Positions 40,801 through 52,923 of a DNA stretch of 64,000 nucleotides are shown piece by piece. The notes under the pieces were generated by a model, which saw only the letters and a list, made by a program, of their open reading frames with translations, had not been told where the DNA came from and did not search any database. Each line of letters begins with the position of its first letter. Position 1 is the stretch's first letter. Origin of the DNA: Terana coerulea (taxonomy: Eukaryota; Basidiomycota; Agaricomycetes; Polyporales; Phanerochaetaceae). The DNA is taken from assembly GCA_024811115.1 (NCBI GenBank), contig JAKOGH010001043.1, positions 310,001 to 374,000 on the forward strand. Reading direction: 5' to 3'. A program made the position numbers and the translations under genes.

Positions 40801-43499
40801 CGGGTTCGACGCTCCTGTACGCACAAGCGCGGTGGCTATCGCGCTCTGTTCGGAGAACAAAGGACCAGGGTATGTCGCTGACGAGTTCTCCAGAGCGGAC
40901 TGAGGAATTGCACTGTGCAAAGGTTGTATATGGACGATGGAGGAGGCGCGCGAGGTCATCGCAATGTCAAACCCAGTGTTCAAAGCGGACGCTCCATGGA
41001 AGCATTTCACCAATTTGCCTCCGAATCCGAAACTGATTACTGGAATACGCACAGAGGTCCTACCCAAGGGATCGTTAGTGCCGAGAAGGGATGGCGAAGG
41101 TGCATACGGTGCCCGGGTCGGAGCCGTGAGGTTGAGGATCTGTGGAGGCACTGCACTTTCCTGCTGGTCCTGCAACATGGAAAAGCTCCTGTACGACGAG
41201 CTCTCCACTGATTTCCGCGAAGGTGCGTAAGGGTCCTCAGAACTCGGTGGGCTATATGACAATGTCGAACCGTTGGACGCAGATCGATCCCTAGCCGAAG
41301 AGCTTGCAGCGTTGCTGGGCGCGTACGGATCATATGACTGAGAGGAACCAACTGAACGGATCGAGAACGTGGATGGAGAGGCAGCCCTCTGCGCAATGTT
41401 GGCCATAGGAGGATCGTAGGCACCATACAACGGCGCACCGTATGCGTCCTTAGAAGCTTGTCGAGGCGGCGGTGGAGCTCGTGAAGCAGGTGGAGGAGCA
41501 GGACGATCCTGATCCAAACTATACCGCTGTGTACTTGACCACGACCGGATAGAAGCGCTACCAGGCGACTTTGTCCGATCTGGAGCATCTGTTCCTGACG
41601 CCGGCTGAGCTACAGAGGCATTTGCTGGGTTGTATGGGTCATAAACACTGGATTGTGGGACCTCTGATGTCGTTGTTTGCTTTGGAGACGGCACTGTTGG
41701 AGGACTTTGTATGGTTTCGTGCGCAGCTACAGCTGGGGCCGTCCATGTCGTTTGCGGAGAGTCAGATACCATACCGCCCAGCGCGACATCTCCGCTACCT
41801 TGTGCGCCTCCTTCTGGGTCTCCGTACACGGGATTGTCTATGCTATGGCCACTGTCCTCGCTAGTCGCCTCTAGTTGTGTCGACGGTGCTGCTTCTTCAT
41901 CATTCCAGAAGTCCCCAGCATCGGGTGCACCACCTTCTGGATCCTCGACGGCCTCCTCCATCTGTTCAGCAGGTAGCTCTGTGCGAGTTCCTGGCGTCTC
42001 CACTGGATCAAACGACGACGACGTATCAGGCAAATGAGGGTCAAACTCGTGTGAAATATATGTAGTAGGGACGTCCGAAACATGAGTGCTGCTTTGGACC
42101 TCATTGCCATGCGCGATCGTTGAAGGGGGACCGTATGGAGTGGCATGAGAAGTTGCGAAGGTCGCGGGCGACGCCCCTCTGGAGGCTGGATACGCAGCGG
42201 TTGTGCCGTTCACAGAGTGGCCGTATGTAGGTGCCTTCGGTGCGTACTGCGTCACAGAAGGAGCCCTGGGAGGTGGAGACGTGACCGTGCCGCGCAAATT
42301 CTGAGGCGGGGCATAAGGGCTTTGAGCCACCTGACGAGGCGGTGGAGGAGTGTGACTTGCCGGAGGGTGGGAGAAGTGTGATGGCGGTGGAGGAGCGTAG
42401 TCGCTAACCGTTGACCTGCTTCGCGGGGGAGGTGGGGGTAAAGATGGCGTGCGAGGTGGAGGCGGTAATGTCGTTCCAGGGGGCCCACGGGTGATCGGCG
42501 GGCTCGTTGGTAGAGCGTAGGGAGTCTGAGCTGGAGACTGCCAAGCGGGTGCAGTGGGTGCACGCTTAGTTGCGGGCTTCGGTGGAGGAAGAGGGGGTCG
42601 TATGCGTTAGACGTCTTTGGCCGGAAGGAGTCGACAGTTTTGTTGAGAGCAGGCGGTCTCGGTGGGTCAACAGTAGGCACGAGGATGCTGGGTTGAGGTG
42701 GCGGAACACCATACGAGTACCCAGTAGCGTCCTGAGCAGCGGCTGGTTGGTATGACGTCGTCTGGGCAGCCGGTTGAGCGGGCTTGTATGGATCGTACGC
42801 AGACGCTACTGAGACGTTCGCCATTGCGGCAGAGTCATAGGTAGATCGTACTTTAGGCTGCGTGGGTTTATACTGGTCGTATGACGTTTGTGCCGGTACG
42901 CTTGCGTTCGGAGCGTTATATGCATGAGAGTCGTAAGACGCGGCCGCGTACGAAGCATATGGGGCAGGGCTGACGGGGGCATGGGAGGCATAAGCACTGG
43001 TGGCGTTGTATTGCGCATATTGCGACGAAGATGACTGGCCATAGTTCCCGTATGTACCGTTGGCTAATGACTAAGAGTTAGCAGTGGAGGTGCGCCTAAC
43101 ACAAATGACTTCACCTGGAGCATTCAGCTGCTGCGGCTGATATCCCGTCCATTGAGAGCCACCATACGCCTGCGAGCTATCTTGCTGAGCATACGCACTA
43201 CTCCCTCCGTTCGGCGCATACGTCGAATAATTCGTAGAGTAATGTTGCGTGTCCGACGCGCTCCAAGTGTTCTCCGTGCCAGTATAATCATGCGAGGGTT
43301 GGGCCTGCGGTTCAACCTCTGGTGCAAAGGCTAGATCGTCGGCACCAGCAGAACCAAAGAGGTCCGTGGCGGACTGAAGTTCTGACCCGCCGAATGGGTC
43401 TTGGCCGACCGCTTGGTGTCCTTCGGCACCCAGAGAGAAGGGGTCGGAGGCAGAGTCGTCCGCGCCGAAGAGCGCAGCGGCTTCGCCTGCAGTTGACAT
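37806..43499 (-). CDS. SEC16: COPII scaffold protein Sec16
   Basis: Sec16 organises ER exit sites and COPII coat assembly. The start MSTAGEAAALFGADDSASDP at 43499 opens a long disordered Pro/Ser/Tyr-rich region to about 41100. The central conserved domain, an ACE1-type helical fold that binds Sec13, includes VRIPVISFGFGGKLVKCF, IKYLDERAEEISQGIGYLHQ, QYLLRGDRRAAYQFAADNRL and WAHAMVIASSIDKDSWKDIV. It continues through NHWFEAAHAWYLLSP, YRLIRAAWLAELGHMDAANK and LVDRLTAAPVTDKSGWMGAK. The C-terminus carries the signature WFSRIWKRGDTPVGPVKANL, then EQSAFYYDKDLKRWVNKN and the terminal RPRPGAKRNTRSRYVDVFQ, with stop at 37806-37808. Two frame breaks: one C (coding strand) missing at 42593-42597 and one missing at 38150-38155. 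Its place beside other secretory genes is noted in the findings. Confidence 0.93.
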
Positions 43500-44085
43500 A
43501 TCGTTACGGCCTTCTTCCAGAGACGACGACGGGCCCGCGGGCGGAGAAGTGAAGACTCAGAGTGAGGGGGGAGACAGAGATGTGAGCCTGCGAACACGTA
43601 TCCGCTCGTCAGTCGAGACGCCGAGGGCAATAGTACGACAGCGGGCGCTACAGTAGCCTTCTATTGGTCAAATGCCTAACCGCGTCTGCCGCTTTGTATC
43701 GGAGTAACAAGCCTATTACATGCGCGTGCTTACTGTCTCGCAAGGGTTTAGAAGTGCAAGCTGACCGGCGAGTGTGACGAGTATGACATTGAGATGCAAG
43801 AATCCCAGATGTGAAGTGGCATGTAGCAGTGACCAAACAGCATCCTAGGTCAGAAAGCAGCAACAGTAAGTACTGTGAACGAAAGTACGACAAAGTCCAA
43901 GATGCGTTGTATCCAAATCAAAGAATGCAGTACCGGAATTATAAGAATGTATGAGCTGGACAGTAGAAATTGCGTGAGATCGTAGGGTATAGTCCGTGCG
44001 CATGTGTGGGGAATACTAGAACTAGCAGTGGTAAATTACGGTAACAGGTCCGACGGACGGAAAGAGAACAGAAACATGGTGTGAT
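43500..44085. other. SEC16 promoter region and PUF3 3' flank
   Basis: About 590 bases between two minus-strand genes. An open minus-strand frame (43648-43893) has no recognisable feature and is probably spurious. Confidence 0.45.
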
Positions 44086-47064
44086 TCAAGAAGATATTGT
44101 ACCCGTGGAAGGAATGTGGGTCGCCGCAGCAGGAGCATCGTCAGATGCTCGTGCTTGGCCAGTAGTTGGAGTGCATTTCTGAATTAAACGTTCAACTGCG
44201 CGCGACACATCAGCCATGTCCTAGCAAAAACCTGTTCAGTGACTCACTAGCTACAAGATGCCGCCCTTGGTGAGAAAACTTGCGCATGTTCGAAAGGTGC
44301 GGCTTAATTAACTCGACGAGAGCCTCCTTCTGGTCCTGGTCAGCTACCATCAGGGCCCTCTGCAAGACGTAATCTGACGAAATACAGGGTCAGGAATGAA
44401 CAACGAGCTGCAGCAAAACTGTGCCACGCACTAGCGAACTGGTCCTTCATCATCGATACAACAGGGCTCGAGCCGTCGGGTCGAGGGGCCATAATCTCGT
44501 CCACCAAGACTCGCCGGCTTTCCGCAGTCGTGGTCACCAGAGCCTTCTCGACGACATTCGATGCGAACTTGTGCCTTGACATGTGTAGCATCTGCCCCGA
44601 CAGCCTGGAGACCACCTTGGCCTTGTCCTCGGGTTGCCCGTGCTCCAAAACGAATTGGATGACATAGTTCTGCGACGAAGTGTCAATAGGCTATCAGCGG
44701 CCAGTGAACGAACACTTACCCCGAACTGATCCTGCATGAGCTGCAGGGAATGCTCCTGAAGCTCGTCAAGCAGCACCCGCGTCTGATGGTCAGGCAGGTT
44801 CTCGAAGCAGCGCTGCAGGACGCGGCAGCCGTACGGATGAGTAGCCATATCACAGACGTGCCCTTGGAACGCTGTGATGAACGTCAAGCGTTCCGAGGGA
44901 ACACTCTCAATCAGCCGTTGGATGACCTGTCAAACCGACTGAGCGAAAGTTCCGACGGAATGAGACAATCAACGTACGTGATTACCGTTCGCATCCTTTA
45001 CGCATCGCAAAACATTCTCAGATAACTCCGCGACGAAGGTACTCTGATGCTCCGGGGACACATGTTCGATGGCCTGCACGATAAGCGTGTTGATGGGTGA
45101 GATTTAATTGTAGCGCGAGATCATCAGATGACCGCATACCTTCTGGACGACACGGCAGCCGTACATTTGTAGCGCCAGAAGCAGGACGTGGCCTTCCATC
45201 GAGCTCGCGAGCATAGTCTTCTGCAGCGTCGTTCCATGCTCGAGGAACTTCTGAATCACCTGTGTGAACGGTGAGCTTAGCGTGAAACATCTAACAGCGC
45301 GCCTACTCACGTAGTTGCCGAAAACATCTTGTATGAGACGCAGAGCATGTTGAGGCATGATCTCGTCGAAGATGATCTGCATCTCCTCCTCGTTGGCGGA
45401 CTCGATTTTCTGCTGAATGAAGCGAGAGCCATGTTGGTCTGCGCTAAACTCGACGACGTGGCCGTAAATGTCCTAGCAGAAGACTCGGTGAGCGAGCGGG
45501 CATCACAAGCACTTGACCGAAATTACCTGGAGTTCCCACTTGCGGTCCTTCACGTTCCGGAACTCCTCCAGCAGCGGACTACGGAAGGCTGCATTCGCGT
45601 CTTCATATCGGCGACCCCTGCCCCCATGTTGCTGCGGATGCATCTGCATCTGACCGCCGTGTGGGATGCCCTCGTGCACATAAATGCCGTACCCCTGCAT
45701 CGGTCCTGATGCCATACCGGCGTGGTAGCTGTGCGGACGGGGCGCTGGCGCTGCCCTGACGTTGGAATACATTACAGGCGAATGCTGAGGTCCCTGCCGA
45801 GCGAGTCAGGCTAATCCAGACAGAAGCCCATGAAACACTTTACCTGCATGCCACGCTTCTTGTGCGGGCCTGGACCGTTGGGCCCGGGGCCTGGTGGCGG
45901 CGGAGGATAGATCAGCTGTTGCGGGGTGTGATAGTAGAACGATGGTGGGCGACCTGAGCCAGAGTAATCATAGTAAGCAGGTTGCGGCCCACGCATATCG
46001 GGACCTGGATGCGGTTGCATAGTTTGCGCTGGGATTCCGGGATATAAAGACGGGCTCGCTGCGCTTAATGCTGGTGAGCCGTACATGGGTTCAGGCATTC
46101 CGTATGGGTCGAAGGAGTATGGAGAAGGACCACTGATATAGGCAGAGTACTCTGGCTGGGGGAACGCAGGGAACACGGTCCTTTGAGGCGGTGCAGAAAG
46201 TTGGCCGCGCATCCTCGAGGCGTCTGGCATTGAGGCCAGCTGTTGAGATGCCGTCGCGGGCGAGTGTTGCGATAGTCCGTGTTCGTGCTCGACCGCCATG
46301 CCTCTGAGAGCTCCGGTGAGTTCGCCTTCAACCACGGCCGAAAGCTGCGCTGAGTCGTAAGATCCCATGACTGACGAATTAGTCGGTAGCATCGGTTGGT
46401 GAATAGAGAAAGAGGAAACTGAGCCATACACAGGTCTACTAGGAGATGTGTTCGAGATACGCCCATGGGTCGACTGTGTCTTGGTACTGCTACCGTCGAA
46501 TCTGTGGGAGTAGGGCTGCATTCCCGCTGAAGAGTGGCTGAGCGCCGAGGTATGAGTGCTGCTGTGCCGCTGGCGTTGGTTTCGCAGGTTGAATGGTGGC
46601 TGGATGTCCTGTCAACGGGAACTTGAACTGAGCCTCATCCGCTAAGCGTCATTTGATATGACACGCTTACGGCACGCTGAGCGTTGTCCTCCCAGTTGGC
46701 GGGCAGGCCTCGAGGGGCGTTCCAGGAGTCATCTTCCGCCGTGTCAGGCACACCGGAATATGACGACGTCGGTGTGCCCCAACTCTACAGATAATAGGAG
46801 GCGGTCAGTGATGGGGCGACGAGTAGACGTCGACGTGGCTCACCTGCCAGCCAGTGCTCTTGGAACCGGCCGCGGAATTCATTCCACCGCCAAAGAAATT
46901 GCCTGTAGGCGTCAAATTCCTGTGAGAGTGCGGCTTCATGGGCAAGCATTGGAGATATTCGTTGGAAATGTAGTAGCAAGCAGACGTACATTGGAAGGTG
47001 AGGGCGGCGACTGAGGTCCCGAACGCGATGACGAGCCGGAGGGCTTTCTATTAGTGGCCGACAT
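44086..47064 (-). CDS. PUF3: Pumilio-family RNA-binding protein (Puf3 type)
   Basis: This post-transcriptional regulator binds 3' untranslated regions of target mRNAs. It starts [20 protein letters not shown] at 47064 and has a long disordered N-terminus rich in Pro, Tyr, Ser and Gln. Eight PUF repeats follow between about 45530 and 44255. The base-reading triplets, repeats 1 to 8, are SRQ, NYQ, CRQ, NHQ, CRQ, NYQ, SNE and NYQ, for example in [36 protein letters not shown] and FANYVLQ. By the known PUF code this predicts UGUAUAUA. The end depends on a 34-nt intron (44221-44254): spliced, the protein continues [18 protein letters not shown] and stops at 44086-44088. Unspliced, it stops near 44213. 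No frame break was found. In yeast the orthologue controls nuclear-encoded mitochondrial mRNAs. Confidence 0.92.
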
Positions 47065-48026
47065 GAGCTGTCGCTTTGAAAAACAAAGGGTGAGTGCGGG
47101 GCAGCGGGAATGAACGAGTGGCATACCTGAGGAGTCCGAATTAGATTGTGGGGGTATTGGTCCGTGATGGTAGTGGAAGAGAGAGACGTCTAGTGGCTAT
47201 TATAAGCTGAATCAGGGTTAGTACAGCGCTCCAAGCGAGGCAATGGAGAAAAGAGGGGTAAATTGGAGAAATATTGGTAGCCGTGCGGGACGAGTGTTGT
47301 ACGTCAGAACACGGGTTGGGTTTGGTGGAACGCGACTTGCGCATGCTCTGGAGACATAACTCACAAATTAGTAGGGGAAGCGTGACGGGGCCGTCTCCTG
47401 GCTGCCTGAGTGGTGCAGGCGGGACGCAGACGGGCCTGACGGAGGCAGGAGAGAGAAAGAAACCAGGCGCGTCGGCGTCAGGCTTCCCCCCAAAAATGGG
47501 CCAGAAAATGGGAGGAAATATAAGACGGTGATGAGCTCTGAGAATTTGACTCCGCTGAAACTGTGACATCTCCCGCGTCGCCTTCGTTGCCACGTGTAAC
47601 GACGTCCGTCGCTGTCCCTGGCTGGGAATTGCCCAGACAGGGCATGATCCGCGGCTTCTCGAACGGTCGCGCGAAACCGACCCGCTGTCCCGGGCCTCTT
47701 CGGTCATTTTGGTTCCAGCACAGCGATCACCGCTCCCGACGGCAGTCGTCCGGCCGACTCCCCCGCCAAATCCAACACCCCGCGCGGAGGCATTTTTTCA
47801 ACATCCCCGCTGGGCCATCGCTCGCCTAATTTACCGAGCACATCACATGCGGCCGGCAACACACAGGATCGCCGTCGCCCAGACCGCCGCAGACCACCAC
47901 CGACGCCAAATCTTGCAATTAAGATGATCATGACCTGTATAGTTAACGACATTGCGAGAGATACAACCAGTGCGACGGGTATGCGAGAACGATGGGATGT
48001 GTGGAAAGCAAGCAAGAGACTGAGGA
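47065..48026. other. PUF3 upstream region and kinesin-1 3' flank
   Basis: About 960 bases. A 188-codon minus-strand frame (47141-47707) lies just upstream of PUF3 and is low in recognisable content. It is more likely promoter and 5' leader than a gene. Nothing else is supported. Confidence 0.45.
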
Positions 48027-51000
48027 TCACCGTGACGAGTTGAAGAACCAAGAGGCTCGCTTCGCTGTGAAACAAGATGTCAGTCGGCTGCTTGCCCACA
48101 TTCGGCAACGTGTACGCACCCCCGAGCTCCTGCACGCGAGAGTGACGTTCAGAACCTGTCAAAGAACGGCAAGAAACAATGCACTCACCCCTCGTCATTC
48201 TGAACTCTAGTAAGAGGGTTCGCAGAGCTTGCGCTTAGCGGTGGGCTGGTTGGACCGGCGTTCGCGGGCGCCGCGCCGCCTCCACCACGAAGCGGCTTCG
48301 CGATGCGTCCGAAACTGAGAGGAGAAGACGCAGCGGCCTTTTGGGCTAGTAGCATTTACTGTCAGCCGAGGTTCCCGACGTGTGAAGTGTGATGTCGTAC
48401 CTCGCGCCTGATCCAAGCGCTCCTTGACCTGCTGCAGCTGCGCCTCGAACTTCGAGTTCTGCACCGCCAGCCGCCGGTCAGCGTCCTGCAGCAGAGCCTC
48501 CAGGTTCTGAATGCGCTCGTTCCGGGCAAGCAGTTTGCGCTCAGCAATGCCCGCCTCCTTCTTGAGAGCAGAGTTCTGGTCGACCAACTAGAACCCGAGA
48601 GTTGTCAGACGGCGAGCGGCGTGGCCTACTGTTACGGCACTTGCCTGCTTTTGGACTAATGTCAACTGCTCGAGATTGCGCTCCAAGAACGCCATCTTCT
48701 TCTGTTGCGCTTTGCTGTTGCTGTTCCGGATGACGTTGTTGTATTGTTCTTTAATCTCATCCAGCTGGATCTCGAGCTCAACAACCTAGACGGAGCGAGT
48801 CAGTCAGGCCATCTGTGCTCGCAGTGAGGCTGAAGCTCACCTTCTCGCAACGGTTTTGCAGATCTCGCATAAGAGACTTCTTCACGCCATCGAATTCAGC
48901 TAGCTGGACGCTAATCGCCTTCCGAGTCCGTTCTAAGTCCTGTGCGCTCTCGGCGAGGTTCTTGCCGCCCTCGATGCCCGCTGAGGTGGTGGCGAAGGCG
49001 CGCTACGGGAAGTGCGTGAATCTCGCATCACAAATAAACCAGTTGATGGTCAAGACAAACCTTGAGTTCCTCGTTTACGCTCTTCAGGCTATCAACAGTC
49101 GCGGTGAGGGTCCTGATCTCGTTGCTCCGGATGTCGAGCTGCTGCTTGAGATCCTGAACTTCGCTCAGATGAGCATCGCGCTTCGCCGTGAACTGCGCCT
49201 CGAGCTTGCTCTGCCCAAGCGGTTAGTCAGAGTTCTCGAACTAACTGAAGAACCAAACCTTGAGCTCCGCGATGGATTCTTGGGCATCGACGTTGCTGAC
49301 GTCCTCATCATGAATTGTCTTCTCTAAAAACATACTATTATCAGCAAGGCAATCAGTCAACAGACGTGCACACCGTACCGAGCAGCTCCTCATATTCCGA
49401 CTCCACGGTGGCGATACGAGATTCAAGCTCATCACGACGACGAGAGTGCATCTCGTTCTCCTCCTGAGTCTGGCGCAGGCGGTCGACGGTCTCCCGAATG
49501 AGAGCTTGGCCCTCGGCGAGTTGTCTCCGGACAGCGACGATATCATCATGGGATAAGGCGGATATGCCACCTTCGTCATCGATAGTGTCGAGCTTGGCCA
49601 GGATCTGCCGCAGCTGGTCGTCCTTCTCGGAGAAAGTGCCTTGCTATAGCACGGTCGCTGGATCAGCGAAAATTGACAGCGGTAAGGGAAATATTAGGCT
49701 TACAGCGTCGAATTTCGCCATCATCAAGGCCATCTTCTCCTGCTTCCTCTTCTCCTTGTCCTCTGCAGACGCATCCTTCTGCGCCGCCTTCAGGTCTACC
49801 ATGGCCTTCTTGAACTCCTCCAGCTCGTTCTTGGCATCCTGGTTCTGCTCTTTGAGTATATCGATAGTTATGATGCTCTCCTTGTTATCATAGTCTAGTC
49901 GTTCTACTTGCAGACGAAGCTCGTTGAGCTGTCCAGACATCGCCTTGTTCTCCTGTTAGTTGAAAAGACATGTCAGTACCCATTCTGAGAGCAAACTGCT
50001 TTGCACTTGCCTTCGAGACAGAGGCTTCCTGCTCCTTGAGGAATGTCAGTTCCTCACGTAACTCCTCAACAAGCTTCCTCGCTGCGACCAGCGCGGACTC
50101 CCTCTCCGCCAGCTGATCACTGAGCTCATTCTCCCGCTTCAGGAACTCCTCGCGCTCGTCCTTGTCCAGACCCACGACAGTTGGCGTCTGCGGCCTGCTG
50201 TCAAGGTCAGCGCGCAAGCCCTCTAGCGCAGGGATGACGGGCGTCATGCTTCTTGTCGACGACGGCGTCGGCGAGGTTGGTGGCTTCTTGGGAGCAACGG
50301 CGCCTGGCTTGTCGGAAGATGCCCACTCAGACTGCTCGACATGGCCACCAGAACGCCAAATGGCAATCTCGGCTTCCAGCGCGGCGATGTACTTCTGGTA
50401 GGTTGCATTCGCGGCGTTGGCCTTGGCAAGAAGTCCTTTGAGCTCGAGAGGAGACAGCTCCGCGTTGACACGGGCACTGTTCTTGATGGATTTGGCACGG
50501 ATACCAAAGCGAAGAGTGCCTAGTGTTTCTGCTTCGTTGTATGACGAAGGTGAACAGTTGATGATGAGGGTTGTCCGCGAGTTACCACCAAGGGACTCTT
50601 GGAGAATACGCGTCAACTTTGAGTCACGGTAGGGAATGTGTTTGGCCTGATAACGAAAAGCATAAGCAGGTTTCCGTCGGAGCGTCTGCGGGCATCCGTA
50701 CCTTCGAGTCTGTGAGGGCATTGATAACCATACCCAATGCAGACAGAGACTTGTTGATCTTCTTAGCCTCCTCAAGAGTCTGCCCAGACGCGCCAGTCTT
50801 CCCAACCTTTTCGGAACCAGCCAAATCGACCAAGTAAAGGTTACCAGTCTTCTGGGCACCGGTCTCGGTGTTCTTCTGGTTGATAGTGATGAGGAAGATG
50901 GAATGCGAACGGGATGACTCCGCGTTCATGTCTATCAATCGTGAGTCTACATTTGGCAGCGAGGTCTGATTCTCAGTACTCACTAGTCGATGATACCACT

Positions 51001-51889
51001 CGCGCATTGCCACCTTGTCGCATGATCTCATAGACCTCGCGCGCACTACTAACGTAGTAGTCCGAGAGATTCTTGACATACACACCCTTCGATTTCTCCT
51101 CATGTACTTGCAGGTTATCGTTCTGAGCTGTTGAATGGCGAAGAGAGTCAGCGCCCACTTACAACAGTGCCAGGTGTGAACGTACGTGCAAGCAAATCCC
51201 TAATCTTCTCCAAGTAGATCTCCATGTATGATACCTTCACGAGGTATTCTAGATGCGCGTCCGACTCTACAATGGACTGGAATATCTGTTCCGTTATCCG
51301 GGGTATGAGACCTTTGAGCTCGTCAGAGTCAATATCCGCTCCCTATATTGATGCTCAGCTTCGGTTCATTGCAACGACACGCATGGAACCCACCATCATC
51401 GTGAAAGTCTTTCCGGAGCCAGTTTGACCATAAGCGAAAACAGTGCCGTTGTATCCATCCATTACATCTATGAAGAGGGTCAGCGGCACGTCGAGGACGG
51501 TCGGGTGTCGATAACACACCCTTAACAATACTATGATGGTGGTCAGAACGTCAGTGGTGCATAGTCAAGTGGATTACCATGGACGCACTCTTTGACACCA
51601 TAATCGAATACTTCAAGCTGTTGCGTGCCAGGCGGGAAGACGCGGTCAAACGTGAAGCCATCTCTCTCTGGACCTGAGGCTAGTTGCGCAGAGCGCATGT
51701 GCACAGTCCGGAAGCTCTCATCGAAGGACACGACTATCTCCCCTCCTTCACGATTCTCTATCGCATTAGGTGGCCGAAACCTTCAGAGACGACGAAGAGG
51801 ACAATTGTTCAGCAATTTCGAGGAAAATGCCAGCCGTGTAGATGGAGTTCGTACCGACAAACGACCTTGATGTTCGTGGATGAAGCCAT
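48027..51889 (-). CDS. KHC: kinesin-1 heavy chain
   Basis: This plus-end-directed microtubule motor moves vesicles and organelles in hyphae. The start [11 protein letters not shown] at 51889 splices to [14 protein letters not shown]. The motor shows the P-loop [15 protein letters not shown], the neck-side [13 protein letters not shown] (switch I), [14 protein letters not shown] (switch II) and [14 protein letters not shown]. The stalk is coiled coil across many exons (for example LFLEKQEAS-like heptads near 50000 and [10 protein letters not shown] near 49600). The fungal kinesin-1 tail motif [18 protein letters not shown] is recovered by an intron ending at about 48350. Two further introns give [11 protein letters not shown], then the last exon [11 protein letters not shown] with TGA at 48027-48029. 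That aromatic tail matches the end of other fungal conventional kinesins. No frame break was found. Confidence 0.93.
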
Positions 51890-52334
51890 CGTTGCAGCGT
51901 CGAGTGCTGTAGTTCTAGTGAGGCAGGCAGCGAGATGGGTCCTAGGGACGAACGCCCCGCGAAGGACACGTAAAGAGAGTGAAGCACGCCCTTCGAGGAG
52001 AGCGTTGTCTAAGTTACAAAGAGAGAAAGTTCGCCCGGATGAGATGTGGTATAAAGCAGGTCAAAAGTAGTGGCCTCCCACTTGCGGCCTGCGCGGCTGT
52101 TGCCACGCGTCTCAGGTCCTTGCCTCTTGAGCGTGCTTGACTCGCGCTTTGCAGCACAACTGAAGCAAGGACAAAGCCGTACATTTTCACTGGCGGGAAA
52201 GCAATGACATTGCTGAATGAACCAAACTACTACGTGTACACTGAAAATTAGACAGAAACGTAGAACGTCCGGTTGTTACAGTATGCTTGTTGTTACAAGG
52301 ATTCTCTACAAGTGGTTGGGCTTGAATAGGACAT
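51890..52334. other. kinesin-1 promoter region and ELF1 3' flank
   Basis: About 445 bases between two minus-strand genes. A plus-strand frame that overlaps the kinesin start (51684-52070) is judged a shadow. Confidence 0.5.
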
Positions 52335-52767
52335 CTACTCATCGTCACTACCGAAGTTGACTTCCGGTGCACGTCGGCTAGAGGAGGCGGCAGGACGCGA
52401 ACCTGAAGCCTGTCGTTCTGCCGCATCTGCTGCGTCAATCCATTCAGAGTAGATGTCAATTGGCTCCGTCAAATCTGTACAAGCACGAGACCAATTAAAG
52501 GAAAGCACGTATAAAAGACAACCATCACATACGATTGACCTTGCTCTGAAATCGTTGGTCGCAGACTTTACAGAACAGCTGAGCAATGCCCTCCTTGCGG
52601 TCCATTCGAACGGTCACAGATTTGTCATGGTGGCAGAAAAGGCAAGTGAAAGCGGACTCTGCAAAAATGTCAGTAGCATCCTATGAGAGATGCAACTAGT
52701 GCGCACCAAGAGGATCCTTTCTACGGGGACCCGTAGGCTTTCGAGAGGACTTTTTGCGTTTGCCCAT
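52335..52767 (-). CDS. ELF1: transcription elongation factor Elf1 (ELOF1)
   Basis: This small nuclear zinc-ribbon protein binds elongating RNA polymerase II and helps transcription through chromatin. It starts MGKRKKSSRKPTGPRRKDPL at 52767 with the typical basic N-tail. After an intron comes the zinc ribbon FTCLFCHHDKSVTVRMDR ... LFCKVCDQRFQ with two CxxC pairs. A last exon gives DLTEPIDIYSEWIDAADAAE and an acidic C-terminus ending NFGSDDE with TAG at 52335-52337. Three exons; about 110 residues, which fits the family. It diverges from the kinesin-5 gene with 156 bases between start codons. Confidence 0.95.
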
Positions 52768-52923
52768 GGAGGTATGAGCCTACACCACAAACGCCCTCAC
52801 ACTTGAGAAGGGTGACCGAATCGGGAATACCTTCTCACACCATCACGTGGTCCGACGCGGTCACTGGTTGATTCGCGTCTGGCGGGCACGGCACTTGATA
52901 CCTTCACCTTTTCCAGCCGCCAG
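52768..52923. promoter_or_regulatory. short divergent promoter, ELF1 / kinesin-5
   Basis: Only 156 bases lie between the two start codons, so the region must serve as a bidirectional promoter or the promoters extend into coding sequence. No clear TATA box is seen. Confidence 0.5.

Noticed and set aside
47141..47707. Minus-strand 188-codon frame upstream of PUF3
   Set aside because: No motif, no splice partner, and composition unlike its neighbours. More likely promoter or leader.
47704..48198. Minus-strand 164-codon frame with apparent membrane segment
   Set aside because: It reads through the last introns of kinesin-1 in another frame; the true exon there encodes [11 protein letters not shown].
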